A stretch of DNA of 64,000 nt from SSF14 sp037045585 (GCA_037045585.1 JBAOIR010000004.1:62001-126000), one strand, 5' to 3'. Positions 26,145 to 35,819 are shown, numbered from the stretch's first letter. Translations and numbers: made by a program. Notes: generated by a model from the sequence alone, not told the origin.

Positions 26145-27552
26145 CGTGTCGAGTCTGCCCGCGCCGCCCCGTACGCGGCGAGCGCCCGCTCCCGGGCCCA
26201 ACCGTGGTCGACGATCGGCGCCGGGTAGTCGTCGCCGAGCACCACACCGTTGGCGGCGAGTTCGATCGGCCCGACCGCCCACGGCTCGTGGATCTCCTTC
26301 GCGTCGAGCCCCGCCAGCTCGGGGACCCACCGGCGGATGTAGGCGCCGTCGGGGTCGAACTTGCGGCTCTGCAGGGTCGGGTTGAACACGCGGAAGTAGG
26401 GCGCCGCGTCGGGGCCGGTGCCGGCCGCCCACTGCCAGTTGCCGACGTTCTGGGCGACGTCGCCGTCGATGAGCTGCGTGCGGAACCAGCGCTCGCCCCG
26501 TCGCCAGTCGATCAAGAGGTCCTTCACCAGGAACGAGGCGCAGAGCATCCGCACCCGGTTGTGCATCCGACCGGTCGCCAGCAGCTCGCGCATCCCGGCG
26601 TCGACGATCGGGTAGCCGGTCGTGCCGGTTCGCCAGGCCTCGAACTCCTCGTCGTCGTCGACCCAGTCGATCTCGCCGACCTCGGGTTTGAGCGGCCGGG
26701 TGCGGAGGTGCGGGTGCTCGGCGAACAGGTGGGCGTACCAGTCCCGCCAGGCCAGTTGCCGGACGAAGCCGCTGCGGCCGGCCCCTGCGCGCTGGCCGAT
26801 TTCGGTGGCGACACGACGCGGCGAGATCGTCCCGAAGCGGAGGTGCGCCGACAGCCGGCTCGTGCCGTCGATCGCGGGGAGGTCGCGCTCGTCGAGGTAG
26901 TCGGCGGCGTGGTCCTCGAACTCGGCGAGCCGGGCCAGCGCGCCGCGCTCGCCCGGCTCCTCGGGAGGGCGCCGTCGGGAGGGGGAAGACCGTCGCCGGG
27001 ATCGTCGAGGACCGCCACCGTCGTGGTGTCATCGATGCTCGGCCATGGGTCCCACCCCCGCTGCTCCCACGCCGTGTGGAACGGGGTGAACACCAGCGAC
27101 ACCGAGCCGCCCTTGGTGAGCACCGTGCCGGGTGGGTGGACGAGCGTGCCCCAGGTGATCACGGCCTCCGCGTCGAGCGCTTCGTCGACGGTGTCGTCGC
27201 GGCGCACCGTGTAGGGCGTGGTGTCGCCGTTCCAGAAGACCTGCTCGGATCCCAGTCGGTGGGCGAGTCGCGGCACGACGACGGTGGCGTCGCCGTGCTC
27301 GACGCGGAGCCGACCTCCGAGGTCGGCCAGCGACCGGTCGAGCTCGGCGAGGTGGGCGAGGAGCAGCCGCCGGCGATGGTCGCCGGCGGTCGCGAGCAGG
27401 ACCGGGTCGAGCACGAACAGCGCACAGATCGGGAGGCCGGCGTTGACGGCGCCGGCCCAGGCCGGGTTGTCGCTCAGGCGGAGGTCGCGGCGGAACCACA
27501 CGATGTTCGTTGGGTTGTCGGCTCCACGCTGACTACCGTGCGTCCGTGACAT
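26141..27552 (-). CDS. phrB: Deoxyribodipyrimidine photolyase (frameshifted)
   Basis: Class I CPD photolyase, about 470 residues, which repairs UV-induced pyrimidine dimers with FAD and light. The N-terminus has TNIVWFRRDLRLSDNPAW. The C-terminal FAD domain has TSRLSAHLRFGTISPRRV, WRDWYAHLF, YPIVDAGMREL, HNRVRMLCASFLVKDLLIDWRRGE and GTGPDAAPYFRVFNP. A single break near 26975, in a G-rich run, separates the two domains. The ATG at 27552 overlaps the divergent transporter start; the GTG within IVWFRR would be a later start. It is coupled downstream to the VOC gene. Confidence 0.9.
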
Positions 27553-28324
27553 CGGTTGCCGACCCTCCGCTCCTCGTCGCCGACGATGCCGCGTTGCGGC
27601 GCCGCATGACGTGGCTGATCGTGACGGTCAGTGTCTACGTCGCGTCGTCGCTGGTCGCCAACATCATGTCGATCCGGGCCGTGTCGATCCTCGGGTGGGC
27701 CGTCGACGCCGGCACACTGACCTATCCGCTGACGTTCACGATCCGCGACATGATCCACAAGGTCGGGGGCAAACGGGCAGCCCGCACGGCCATCGTCGAC
27801 GACGGCCGGCCTGAACGTCGCAATGGCCCTCGCCCTGTGGGCGGCCGCCGTCCTGCCGGCCGACATGACGGTCGGGCCGCAGAAGGAGTTCGGCGAGGTG
27901 CTCGTCACCACGTGGCGCATCGTGCTCGCGTCGGTGCTCGCCCAGATGCTCGCCGAGTTCGCCGACACCGAGGTGTACCAGCGGTTCGTCGACCGCTTCG
28001 GTCACCGTGTGCAGTTCGGGCGGGTGCTGGCGTCGAACGCCGTCTCGGTGCCGCTCGACTCGGTCCTGTTCTGCGTGGTGGCCTTCGGCGGGGTGTTCCC
28101 TCGCGTCGGTGATCATCGAGATCATCGTCGCCAACATCGTGATCAAGGGCATCTCGTCGGTGGCGACGGCGCCGCTGATCTACCTCGTCCCCGACTTCGA
28201 CGCTCCCGTGCGGAGCGGAGCCGGGGCGATGATCAGCTGTTGCGGCCGGCGTTGGGCTTGCGCCCGTGGTTGGCCTTCTTGCGGCGAACGTTCGCCTTCT
28301 TCTTGCTGGTTCGCTTCGACATAG
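27546..28324 (+). CDS. VUT-family (queuosine precursor-type) transporter (two frameshifts)
   Basis: The membrane protein resembles the YhhQ/VUT family of queuosine precursor transporters. Segments include TWLIVTVSVYVASSLVANIMSIRAV, LTYPLTFTIRDMIHKVGG, LNVAMALALWAAAVLPADM, QMLAEFADTEVYQRFVDRFGHR, SNAVSVPLDSVLF and IEIIVANIVIKG. Breaks near 27803 and 28098 need a frame switch; the stitched length is about 225-260 residues. The true C-terminus is unclear: the open frame ends at 28324, but that would cover the bL37 gene on the other strand, so an earlier stop is likely. GTG 27546 overlaps the photolyase start; ATG 27606 is an alternative. Confidence 0.7.
28233..28322 (-). CDS. Ribosomal protein bL37 (very small ORF)
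   Basis: A 29-residue lysine/arginine-rich product reads MSKRTSKKKANVRRKKAN followed by HGRKPNAGRNS. It matches in length and pattern the actinobacterial 50S protein bL37, with a basic N-terminal half and a KKANHG(R/K)(K/R)PN core. bL37 sits in the large subunit near the peptidyl transferase centre in mycobacterial ribosomes. The ORF ends at TGA 28233-28235. It is opposite the 3' end of the transporter gene. Confidence 0.85.
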   Translation of the reverse strand: MSKRTSKKKANVRRKKANHGRKPNAGRNS

Positions 28325-28384
28325 GGGAACAACCCTAGCGGTGAGGGGCTCACCCGAGGCAAATGCGGGCATAGGGTGCGCCCG

Positions 28385-29535
28385 ATGGCAGGAGCAGTGG
28401 ATCGTCTGAAGGAGCGGGTGGACACGTTCCAGCGCGGCAACCGGTTCGCCGGGTTCGTGTACGGCGTTGTCAAGAAGGCGGGCGACGACAAGGGCTCGCA
28501 CCTCGCGGCGCTCATCACCTACTACGGGTTCTTCTCGCTGTTCCCGCTCCTGCTCGTCGCCTTCACGATCCTCGGCTTCGTGCTGCAGGGCAACGAGTCG
28601 CTCCGCAACGACGTGGCGTCGACCCTGCAGGAGCGGCTCCCGCTCCCCGGCATCACGGCCGACTCGCTCAACGGCAGCGGCCTCGCGCTCGTCATCGGCG
28701 TCGCTGCTGACGCTGTGGTCGGGTCTCGGCGCCACCCAGGTGGCGCAGGACGCGTTGAACACGATCTGGGACGTACCCCGCAAGAAGCAGCCGAACTTCG
28801 TCAAGAAGCGGCTCGTCGGGCTCGGCACCCTCGGGGTGATCGGCGTCGGGCTCATCTTGGCCACGGCGGCGTCCTCGCTCGCCGGCTTCCTCGGGCCGGC
28901 GGCCGGCGTCGGTGGCGCCGTCGGCATCCGTGCTCCTCAACACGTTGGTGATCGCCGGATTGTTCAAGCTGATGGTCGAGCGTCCGCTGACGTGGTCCGA
29001 GATCCGGCTCGGCGCGTTCGTCGGGGGCATCGGCTGGACCGTGCTGCAGCTGATCGGCAGCTGGTACACCCAACGGCTGGTCGACAACGCCGACAAGACC
29101 TACGGCACCTTCGCCGTGGTCATCGGCTTGCTGTCGTGGATCTTCCTGCAGTCGCAGGTGTTCGTGTACGCAGCGGAGGTCGCGTCGGTGTCGTCACGCA
29201 AGCTGTGGCCGTGGGCGCTGGTCGTCGAACGCCCGACCGACGCCGACGCCAAGGTCGAGCGCGCCATCGTCGAGCGCTCCAAACCGGCCGCCGGCGCCAG
29301 CGACGCTGGCGCGTCGCTCAGTTCGCCGCCCAGGCGAGCAGGTCGTCGGCGCTCTTCGTGTTCACGATCTTGGCGTCGTCGATCCCGTGGCGGACCGCCT
29401 TGTCGCAGCCGGAGATCTGCCATTCCATCTGGCCGGGGGCATGGGCGTCGGTGTCGATGGACACCACGCAGTCCCAGTCGAGCGCGAGCTCGAGCAGTTC
29501 GTCGGGCGGATCCTGGCGTTCCGGGCGGCAGTTGA
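28385..29535 (+). CDS. YihY/UPF0761 family membrane protein (frameshifted, 3' end uncertain)
   Basis: The protein begins MAGAVDRLKERVDTFQRGN at 28385. Typical YihY segments follow: SHLAALITYYGFFSLFPLL, WSGLGATQVAQDALNTIWD, VLLNTLVIAGLFKLM and GWTVLQLIGSWYTQRLV with YGTFAVVIGLLSWIFL. Frame switches are needed near 28703 and 28930. The homologous part ends near 29290 (WPWALVVERPTDADAK), but the open frame runs to 29535, across the 3' end of the convergent PHP gene. A third error or a genuine overlap is possible. Family members are inner-membrane proteins of uncertain function; the old RNase BN assignment is not supported. Confidence 0.7.
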
Positions 29536-30345
29536 TCTCGACGGCGGTGCCGAACCGGGCGCAGGCCGCGAAGACGATCTCGGCGTCGAACTGGACGGCG
29601 CCCGCGGCGTGCCGACGATCTGTCGGCCGGTGCAGTGGCCGAGGATGTCGACGTTGGGGTTGGCGACGGCCATGACCATGCGGCGGGTCATCTGCTCGGC
29701 GGGCATCTTCAGCTTGGAGTGCACGGAGGCGACGACGATGTCGAGGCCTGCCAGCACCTCGTCGGAGTGGTCGAGGGTGCCGTCCTCGAGGATGTCGACC
29801 TCGACACCACGGAGGATACGGAATGGGCTCAGCAGCTCGTTCAGGCGCTCGACCTCGACGTGTTGCTCGTCGAGCCGCTCCTGGGACAGGCCGTGGGCGA
29901 TGGTCAGGCGAGGCGAATGGTCGGTGAGGACGATGTACTCGTGTCCGAGATCGATGGCCGTGCGGGCCATGTCCTCGATCGAGGCGCCACCGTCGGACCA
30001 CGTGCTGTGGAGATGGCAGTCGCCCCGGAGGCGGGTCCGGAGCTCGGCGCCCTCGCCGACCTCGAGGCGGGTCGACGCCTCGAGTTTCGAGAGGTACCCC
30101 GGTTTCGATCCGTCGCCGAACGCCTCGGTGATGACGGCGCCGGTGCTCGGTCCGATGCCGTCGAGTTCGGTGATGCTGCGGGCTGCGAGATGACGGTCGA
30201 GCTCGTCGTCGCCGAGGCCTTCGACCACCGACAGGGCGGTGCGGAACGCCCGCACCTTCGGAGCGGGAGCGAGCGATCGGTCGAGGTAGTAGATCGCCCG
30301 ACGCAGCGCAGCGGTCGCGGTGTCCACGGATCCGGTCGTCGTCAT
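29318..30345 (-). CDS. PHP-domain phosphoesterase with helix-hairpin-helix, PolX C-terminus-like (frameshifted)
   Basis: The N-terminal 100 residues contain a helix-hairpin-helix (LDGIGPSTGAVITEAF) and the rest is a PHP metallophosphoesterase domain. Metal-site motifs are GDCHLHSTWSDG, VLTDHSPRL, RGVEVDIL, VASVHSKL and, after a frame switch near 29608, INCRPER and DTDAHAPG. The layout is that of the C-terminal half of PolX without the polymerase beta domain. PHP domains hydrolyse phosphoester bonds, here perhaps as a nuclease or phosphatase. The stitched length is about 342 residues. Confidence 0.8.
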
Positions 30346-30410
30346 CGACGGTCATCGTAGAGCGGCCGCCGCGTTGCCGACCGTCGTGGTCCGCGTTCTA
30401 CCCTGACCCG

Positions 30411-31091
30411 ATGCTCCCCGCTTCCCGCCGCCGCTCGACCCTGTTCCTCGTCCTCGCGATCGCCCTGCTGGCGACCGCGTGCCTGCCCTCCAAGACGGCC
30501 GCCGGCCGCCCCGGTCCGGTGCGAAAGGTCGCGCTGCTCGGCGACTCACTCACCTTCGGCCTCTTCGGCACCACCCCGGGGGTGGCCGACCCGTTGCGTG
30601 AGCGCCTCGGAGCGTCGGGCCTCTCGGTCACCATCGACGGCGGACCGGGCGACACGCTGCAGACCCCGTGGCCCGGCCACGCCAACTGGGCGGACCTCCT
30701 GCAGACCCGGGTCGACCAGGACGACCCCGATGTGGTCATCATTCAGTCGATCCTGTTCCCCGGCGCCGAGAACCCCGCCAACCACGACAGCTACCTCCGC
30801 GCCGCCCAGAAGCTGATCGACATCGGCCAGTCCCGTGGCGCCCACGTGTACTTCGTGCAGCACCACCGGCCGAACAACTCGACGGAGTTCAACGCCGCCG
30901 AGATCGCCGAGCGGTTGCAGGGCATCGCCGCCGAGGGCCGGGGGATCGGCGTCATCCCGATGAACTGGTGGATCGCACGCTGCGCGTCGCCGTACGCGTT
31001 CGATGGGTGGCACCTGAGCGGCAACGGTGTCCGCTGCTGGGCGGACGCGGCGAACGCCGCGATCAACCAACTGCGCAACGAGCTGGGCTGA
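30411..31091 (+). CDS. SGNH/GDSL-family hydrolase lipoprotein
   Basis: The 226-residue protein has a lipoprotein signal (LFLVLAIALLATACLPS) followed by an SGNH hydrolase domain. Block I is LLGDSLTFG, with the nucleophile serine, and the catalytic Asp/His pair is in FDGWHLSGNGV. The GDSL esterase fold deacylates lipids or polysaccharides; an outer-surface role is implied by the lipobox. It is divergent from the PHP gene, with 65 bases between starts, and stands alone. Confidence 0.85.
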   Translation: MLPASRRRSTLFLVLAIALLATACLPSKTAAGRPGPVRKVALLGDSLTFGLFGTTPGVADPLRERLGASGLSVTIDGGPGDTLQTPWPGHANWADLLQTRVDQDDPDVVIIQSILFPGAENPANHDSYLRAAQKLIDIGQSRGAHVYFVQHHRPNNSTEFNAAEIAERLQGIAAEGRGIGVIPMNWWIARCASPYAFDGWHLSGNGVRCWADAANAAINQLRNELG

Positions 31092-31124
31092 CCGCGGCGT
31101 TCGCGGCGGAGGGTCGACGTTCCC

Positions 31125-31895
31125 TTACGGAGCGACGGTCGTCGTCGGCGCGGGGGAGGTGAGCGGCGTCGTGTCCGTGGTGCTGTCGACGGGGGCGACT
31201 TCCTTGCCTTCAGCGGCATCCACGAGTTGCTTGACCTGATCGAGGGTCAGCTCGCCAGTCAGCCGGAGGGCGACCGTGCCGTCGGCCTTGACCGCGACGA
31301 TGGTCGGGAAGCTGGTCGCTCCGAACACGTTGAGCACCTTGCTCGTCGGATCGTCGACCAGCGTCTCGTTCTTCCACGACTCCTTCTCGAGCCACGACGC
31401 CGGGGGGAAGTTGCCGCGGGTTTCGTCGGCCGCCGTCGACACGCCGGTGATCTTGATGTCGCCGAGGCTGTCATCGGCCTGCCACCCGGCGATCAACGGA
31501 ACCTCCGCCTGGCAGTGGGAGCACCAGTGGGCGATGAACGCGATCAGCTGCGGCTCGCCGCCCTTGATCTCGACCTTCGAGCCGTCGAACGACTTGCCGA
31601 CAACCGTCGGGATCTGCTGGCCCACGGCCGGGTCGGCAGAACCGTCGTCGGGCAGGTTCGGCAGCGTCGCGCCGGTCACTGTGGCGGGCTGGAACGCGAC
31701 CTTGTTCTGGTTGTCGCCGCCGCCGTCCTTGACCGCGAACACGATCACGGCGACGAGCACCACGGCGATCGCCGCGCCGATGGCGATCTTGGCGCCCATC
31801 GGTCCGCCCTCACCCGGCCGCTTGGGGGAGCCGGGCGCTCCCGGCGCCGGCGTGCCGTACTGGATCTTGCTCTTGGGCTTGGGTCGGTTGGACAT
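31125..31895 (-). CDS. TlpA-like membrane-anchored thioredoxin
   Basis: The 256-residue protein has a proline-rich cytoplasmic N-terminus, one membrane helix (GAKIAIGAAIAVVLVAVIVFAV) and an extracytoplasmic thioredoxin domain with a WCSHC redox motif and the cis-proline segment SFPTIVAVK. It lies 3 bases downstream of the DsbB-like gene on the same strand, a pairing of oxidase and thiol carrier that supports disulfide formation in exported proteins. The RHS protein in this window has repeated cysteines and could be a client. That link is inference. Confidence 0.85.
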   Translation of the reverse strand: MSNRPKPKSKIQYGTPAPGAPGSPKRPGEGGPMGAKIAIGAAIAVVLVAVIVFAVKDGGGDNQNKVAFQPATVTGATLPNLPDDGSADPAVGQQIPTVVGKSFDGSKVEIKGGEPQLIAFIAHWCSHCQAEVPLIAGWQADDSLGDIKITGVSTAADETRGNFPPASWLEKESWKNETLVDDPTSKVLNVFGATSFPTIVAVKADGTVALRLTGELTLDQVKQLVDAAEGKEVAPVDSTTDTTPLTSPAPTTTVAP

Positions 31896-31898
31896 GGG

Positions 31899-32441
31899 TC
31901 ACGCCTCCGCAGGTGACTCGGACGGCTTGGCCAACGTGTGGAGGCCGAGCCCGATGATGAACAGGAAACAACAGAACGCACCGACCTGGATGGTCGAGTA
32001 CCAGTGATCGGCCCAGGCCCATCGGACGGTGCAGGGGTTGAGCGGGTCGCACGACGAACTCTCCGACACGACGCCCGTGTCGATGAGGATGTGGTACGTG
32101 CTGAACGCCAGGCCGATGCCGGCGAGCGTGAGCGCCGGTGCCCACGCCTTCACGTCGCGACGGAACGCCGCCCAGCCGAGCACGATGACGTTCGGGTAGG
32201 CGAAGATGCGCTGGAACCAGCAGAAGCGGCACGGCAGGAAGTGGCGGACCTCGGACAGGTAGAGGCTGGCGAGCGTCATGAGGAGCGCCGCGGCGAATCC
32301 GAACCAGAGTTCCTGGCCGCCGATCGTGCGCTGGACGAGGGCCCGGCCCGACGCCGAGAACCGCAGGACAACGAGCGCGAGCCCCGTCGCGCCGGCCAGG
32401 TACGCCAGCGCTTGGACGATGGTCGTGATCAGGTCGTCCAT
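31899..32441 (-). CDS. DsbB-family disulfide bond formation membrane protein
   Basis: The 180-residue protein has about five hydrophobic segments. The quinone-proximal motif PCRFCWFQRIFAYPN and the second periplasmic-type cysteine pair (SSCDPLNPC) match DsbB. DsbB re-oxidises a thioredoxin-fold partner using quinone. The partner is probably the TlpA-like protein encoded right after it. It starts at ATG 32441; an upstream promoter probably lies in the 166 bases before ychF. Confidence 0.85.
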   Translation of the reverse strand: MDDLITTIVQALAYLAGATGLALVVLRFSASGRALVQRTIGGQELWFGFAAALLMTLASLYLSEVRHFLPCRFCWFQRIFAYPNVIVLGWAAFRRDVKAWAPALTLAGIGLAFSTYHILIDTGVVSESSSCDPLNPCTVRWAWADHWYSTIQVGAFCCFLFIIGLGLHTLAKPSESPAEA

Positions 32442-32607
32442 GGGTTGCCCTTCACGAGAGTGCCCGAGTGGGCGCGGCGGGATACGACGTCGTACCGGTC
32501 GGCAGTTTGGCGCGGTGACTGAGGCGGGACATGGAAGGTCCTGTGAGGATTCGAAGGTGGGCCGGGGTTCGGAGCCCACCCATGGCCGCAGGTAGCGTAG
32601 GCGAACC

Positions 32608-33684
32608 ATGGAACGATTCGGGTTTGTCGGACTCCCCAATGCGGGGAAGTCATCGCTGTACAACGCACTCGCGGGCGGCGGTGCGCTCGCTGCTCCGTAC
32701 GCGTTCGCCACGGTCGATCCCAACGTCGGCATGGCGAAAGTGCCCGATCCCCGGGTCGAGGCGCTCGGCAAGATGTCGAACACCAAGACGCTCGTGCACG
32801 CCGCCGTGCAGTTCGTCGACATCGCCGGCCTGGTGAAGGGCGCCGCCCAGGGCGAGGGGCTCGGCAACCGGTTCCTGGCCCACATCCGCGAGGTCGACGC
32901 CATCGTCTTCGTGCTGCGGGCCTTCGAGGACGACGACGTTCCCGGGTCCCACGACCCCGTGGAGCAGCTCGAGACCCTCGAGGTAGAGCTGATCTTCGCC
33001 GACCTCGAGACGCTCGAGAAGCAGATCGACAAGCGCCGCAAGGCCGCCAAGGGCGACAAGTCCCTGGTCGACGAGGTGGCCGCCATGCAGCAGGCGATCG
33101 AGGTGCTCCAACGCGGGGTCGCGTTGTACCGCAGCGACCTCGACGCCGAGACCCGCGACCTGCTCAAGCCGTACTTCCTCCTGACGAACAAGCCGGCGAT
33201 GGCCGTCGTGAACGTCGACGAGTCGCAGCTGGAGGATGTCGACGCCGTGATCGCCCCGGTGGTCGAGACCATGGGGGGTGCCGCCGAGGTCGTCGGTGCG
33301 TGCGTCCAGCTCGAGGCCGAGGCCGTGCTCCTCGACGAGGAGGAACGCACCGAGATGTTGGAGGCCCTGGGCCTCGGCGACGGCGCACTCGCCCGCTTCC
33401 TGCGCAGCGCTTACCAGATGCTCGGTCTGCGGACGTTCCTGACCACCGGCGAGAAGGAGACCCGTGCCTGGACGTTCCGGGCCGGGGCGAAGGCACCTGA
33501 GGCGGCCGGAGTGATCCACACCGACTTCCAGCGTGGCTTCATCCGGGCCGAGACGATCCAGTGGGACGAACTCCTCGAGTGCGGTTCGTGGGCGAAGGCG
33601 CGGGAGGTCGGCAAGGCCCGCGTCGAGGGCAAGGACTACGTGGTGCAGGATGGCGACGTCATGGACTTCCGTTTCAACGTGTGA
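32608..33684 (+). CDS. ychF: Redox-responsive ATPase YchF
   Basis: The 358-residue protein is YchF/OLA1, an OBG-family P-loop protein that prefers ATP. Visible are G1 GLPNAGKSSLYNAL, DIAGLVKGAAQGEGLGNRFLAHIREVD (G3 and flanking), the TNKP-type motif (FLLTNKPAMAV) and the TGS-like C-terminal domain ending YVVQDGDVMDFRFNV. It associates with ribosomes and influences stress responses. The 3' neighbour (DUF192) starts 6 bases on. Confidence 0.95.
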   Translation: MERFGFVGLPNAGKSSLYNALAGGGALAAPYAFATVDPNVGMAKVPDPRVEALGKMSNTKTLVHAAVQFVDIAGLVKGAAQGEGLGNRFLAHIREVDAIVFVLRAFEDDDVPGSHDPVEQLETLEVELIFADLETLEKQIDKRRKAAKGDKSLVDEVAAMQQAIEVLQRGVALYRSDLDAETRDLLKPYFLLTNKPAMAVVNVDESQLEDVDAVIAPVVETMGGAAEVVGACVQLEAEAVLLDEEERTEMLEALGLGDGALARFLRSAYQMLGLRTFLTTGEKETRAWTFRAGAKAPEAAGVIHTDFQRGFIRAETIQWDELLECGSWAKAREVGKARVEGKDYVVQDGDVMDFRFNV

Positions 33685-33690
33685 GGATGG

Positions 33691-34023
33691 GTGGCCGTGG
33701 GTTGGCTGGTGCGGGATGGTGAGGTACTCGCGAGCCTCGAGGTCGCGACCAACCCGAGGCGCCGTGCCCGCGGGTTGCTCGGTCGCGACGGCATCGACGG
33801 GGCGCTGCTCATCCCGAAGACCCGCTCGGTGCACAGCATCGGCATGCGCTTCGATCTCGACGTCGCGTTCCTCGACGGCGACCAGCGGGTGGTGAAGGTC
33901 GTGCGCTTGAACCGGGGCCGCGTGACGCTCCCGGTGTGGTCGGCCCGCTCGGTCGTCGAGGCCGAGGCCGGCTCGTTCCGTGAGTGGGGCCTGCGCTGCG
34001 GCGACGAACTCGAGGTCCGGTGA
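33691..34023 (+). CDS. DUF192 family protein
   Basis: The 110-residue protein starts at GTG 33691 and contains the DUF192 hallmarks: RARGLLGRDGIDGALLIPKT, VHSIGMRFDLDVAFLDGDQRVVKV and GDELEV at the end. The function is unknown. Its stop overlaps the GTG start of rsmI (GTGA), so it is translated together with ychF and rsmI. Confidence 0.85.
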   Translation: MAVGWLVRDGEVLASLEVATNPRRRARGLLGRDGIDGALLIPKTRSVHSIGMRFDLDVAFLDGDQRVVKVVRLNRGRVTLPVWSARSVVEAEAGSFREWGLRCGDELEVR

Positions 34024-34850
34024 CGGCCCCCATCCTGGTGGTGGGCACCCCGATCGGGAACCTCGGCGATGTCAGCCACCGCGCTGTCGAGGCGATGACG
34101 GCGGCCACGGTGATCGCCTGTGAGGACACGCGGCGGACCGGGTCGCTGTTGCGCCACCTGGGCATCGAGCGTCGGCGTCTCGTCGTGCTCAACGATCACA
34201 CCGAACGTGACATCGTCGATCGGCTCGTGGCGGATGCCGTCGCGGACGAACGTGTCGTGCTCGTGAGCGACGCAGGCATGCCGGCTATCAGCGACCCCGG
34301 CTACCTGTTGGTGCGGGCCGCAATCGAGGCGGACGTACGGCTCGAGGTCGTGCCGGGTCCGTCGGCGCTGCTCGCCGCGCTGGTGCTCAGCGGACTGACG
34401 ACCGACCGGTTCGTGTTCGACGGCTTCCTGCCCCGCAAGGGCGGTGAACGGTCGGTGCGTCTGGCCGAGGTCGCGGCGCAATCGCGGACCACGATCCTGT
34501 ACGAAGCCCCGCACCGCCTCGAGCGCACGCTGGTCGATCTCGAGAAGGCGTGCGGTGGCGACCGGCCCGTCGCCGTTGCCCGCGAGCTCACCAAGCTCTA
34601 CGAGGAGGTCTGGCGGGGCCCGCTCGACGACGCCGTCGACTGGGCGAGGGAGACGTCGCCGCGGGGCGAGATCGTCATCGTCGTCGGCGGGGCGCCCGAG
34701 GTCGTGGTCGACGAGGACCGTGTGGTCGCCGAACTGCACGCGGAGCTCGACGCCGGCGCCACGGTGCGCGACGCCGCCGACGCCGTGGCCAGGAGGCTCG
34801 GTGTGCGCCGCCGCCGCGCCTACGAGCTGGCGTTGGAGCTCAGGGGCTGA
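34020..34850 (+). CDS. rsmI: 16S rRNA 2'-O-methyltransferase RsmI
   Basis: The 276-residue protein begins MTAPILVVGTPIGNLGDVS and has the RsmI landmarks: ACEDTRRTGSLLRHLGI, LVSDAGMPAISDPGYLLVR, PGPSALLAALVLSGL, GFLPRKGGER, YEAPHRL and ARELTKLYEEVWRG. RsmI methylates the ribose of C1402 in the 16S rRNA decoding centre, using S-adenosylmethionine. The GTG start overlaps the DUF192 stop. Confidence 0.95.
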   Translation: MTAPILVVGTPIGNLGDVSHRAVEAMTAATVIACEDTRRTGSLLRHLGIERRRLVVLNDHTERDIVDRLVADAVADERVVLVSDAGMPAISDPGYLLVRAAIEADVRLEVVPGPSALLAALVLSGLTTDRFVFDGFLPRKGGERSVRLAEVAAQSRTTILYEAPHRLERTLVDLEKACGGDRPVAVARELTKLYEEVWRGPLDDAVDWARETSPRGEIVIVVGGAPEVVVDEDRVVAELHAELDAGATVRDAADAVARRLGVRRRRAYELALELRG

Positions 34851-34862
34851 ACGATTTGGTGT

Positions 34863-35774
34863 TCAGATCGGCTCGTCGAGTTTCGATGCCTTGATCGCGA
34901 TGACATGGCATTCCATTTTGCGGCTGCCGCTGTCCCAAGCGGCAGCGTCGGGAAATGTGCCGACGACGGTAAGTGCCGACGTTCCATATGGAACACCCAG
35001 AATTGAGTTAAGGCGATCGCCACATTCTGCCGTAAAGAACGCTGCGATCGGCACGTCGCCGGGATACGGCACCGACGACCCGGCCGGATACTCGAAGCGG
35101 GCGATCGTCTGGAGGTCGTGCTCGTCGGCGCAGTCGACGGGGGACAGATCGTGGCCGGTGCCCGTCGCCCACTTCACGGGGTCTCCGAGGAGTCCGGGCT
35201 CGTCGAAGCACTCCCGGAGCGCCACCACCGGTTCGGTCGGGGGCGGTGGTTCGGTCGGGGCGAATCCGAACGCCGTGGCGCAGGCGGGCTCGTCGAGCGC
35301 CCGGGCGAGGTCGACCGAGAGCGCCCGGAGGCGGATCGCGTGGACGATCGCGGGAGCCGGCGCTTCCGCCTCCACCGCGGCGGCGAGGTTGGCGGCCTCG
35401 ACCGACAGCTGGGTCGACGCGGCTCGTCGATCTGCTGCGTCACCGTCGGATGCGGTCCGGATCGCTGTCGCCCCGGCGCCGGCTCGCTCTGCGAGTCCGG
35501 CCGCGAACGCGAGCGCCTCGGCGGCGTCGGCCTTCGGCAGATCGGCAAGGCGTGTGCCGGGCAGGTCGAGGATGATCGGCGCGGTCGTGTCGGACGACTC
35601 GGGACCGTTGCCGTCGCAGGCGGCCTTGATCGTCCCGCTCGGCGCGGGCGGTCGGCTCGAGCCGTCGTCGTCGCACGCTCCGCCTGCGACGGGCGCGATC
35701 GCCACGAGGAGCGCGAGGGCGGCTCGACGGTGGCGACGGGGCGTGGTGGAACTGTCGAAACGGCCTCGGTGCAC
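34863..35774 (-). CDS. Lipoprotein with septum-formation-type C-terminal domain
   Basis: The protein starts most plausibly at GTG 35774 (MHRGRFDSSTTPRRHRRAAL). It has a signal sequence with lipobox (LVAIAPVAGGAC), an alanine-rich helical middle region and a C-terminal domain with spaced cysteines (VDCADEHDLQTIARFEYPAGS, FTAECGDRLNSI) that resembles the septum-formation domain of actinobacterial surface proteins. The open frame continues upstream into the insertion sequence, which is spurious. The IS is inserted 37 bases upstream of the start, so it may have displaced or altered the promoter. Confidence 0.7.
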   Translation of the reverse strand: MHRGRFDSSTTPRRHRRAALALLVAIAPVAGGACDDDGSSRPPAPSGTIKAACDGNGPESSDTTAPIILDLPGTRLADLPKADAAEALAFAAGLAERAGAGATAIRTASDGDAADRRAASTQLSVEAANLAAAVEAEAPAPAIVHAIRLRALSVDLARALDEPACATAFGFAPTEPPPPTEPVVALRECFDEPGLLGDPVKWATGTGHDLSPVDCADEHDLQTIARFEYPAGSSVPYPGDVPIAAFFTAECGDRLNSILGVPYGTSALTVVGTFPDAAAWDSGSRKMECHVIAIKASKLDEPI

Positions 35775-35811
35775 TCGGTGGAAGCTAGTGATCGGGCTCG
35801 GGATGTGTCCA

Positions 35812-35819
35812 TGAAAACC
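35812..35819. repeat. Target-site duplication, left copy (tgaaaacc)
   Basis: The exact 8-bp direct repeat of 37224-37231 abuts the left terminal inverted repeat of the ISL3 element. Confidence 0.9.
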
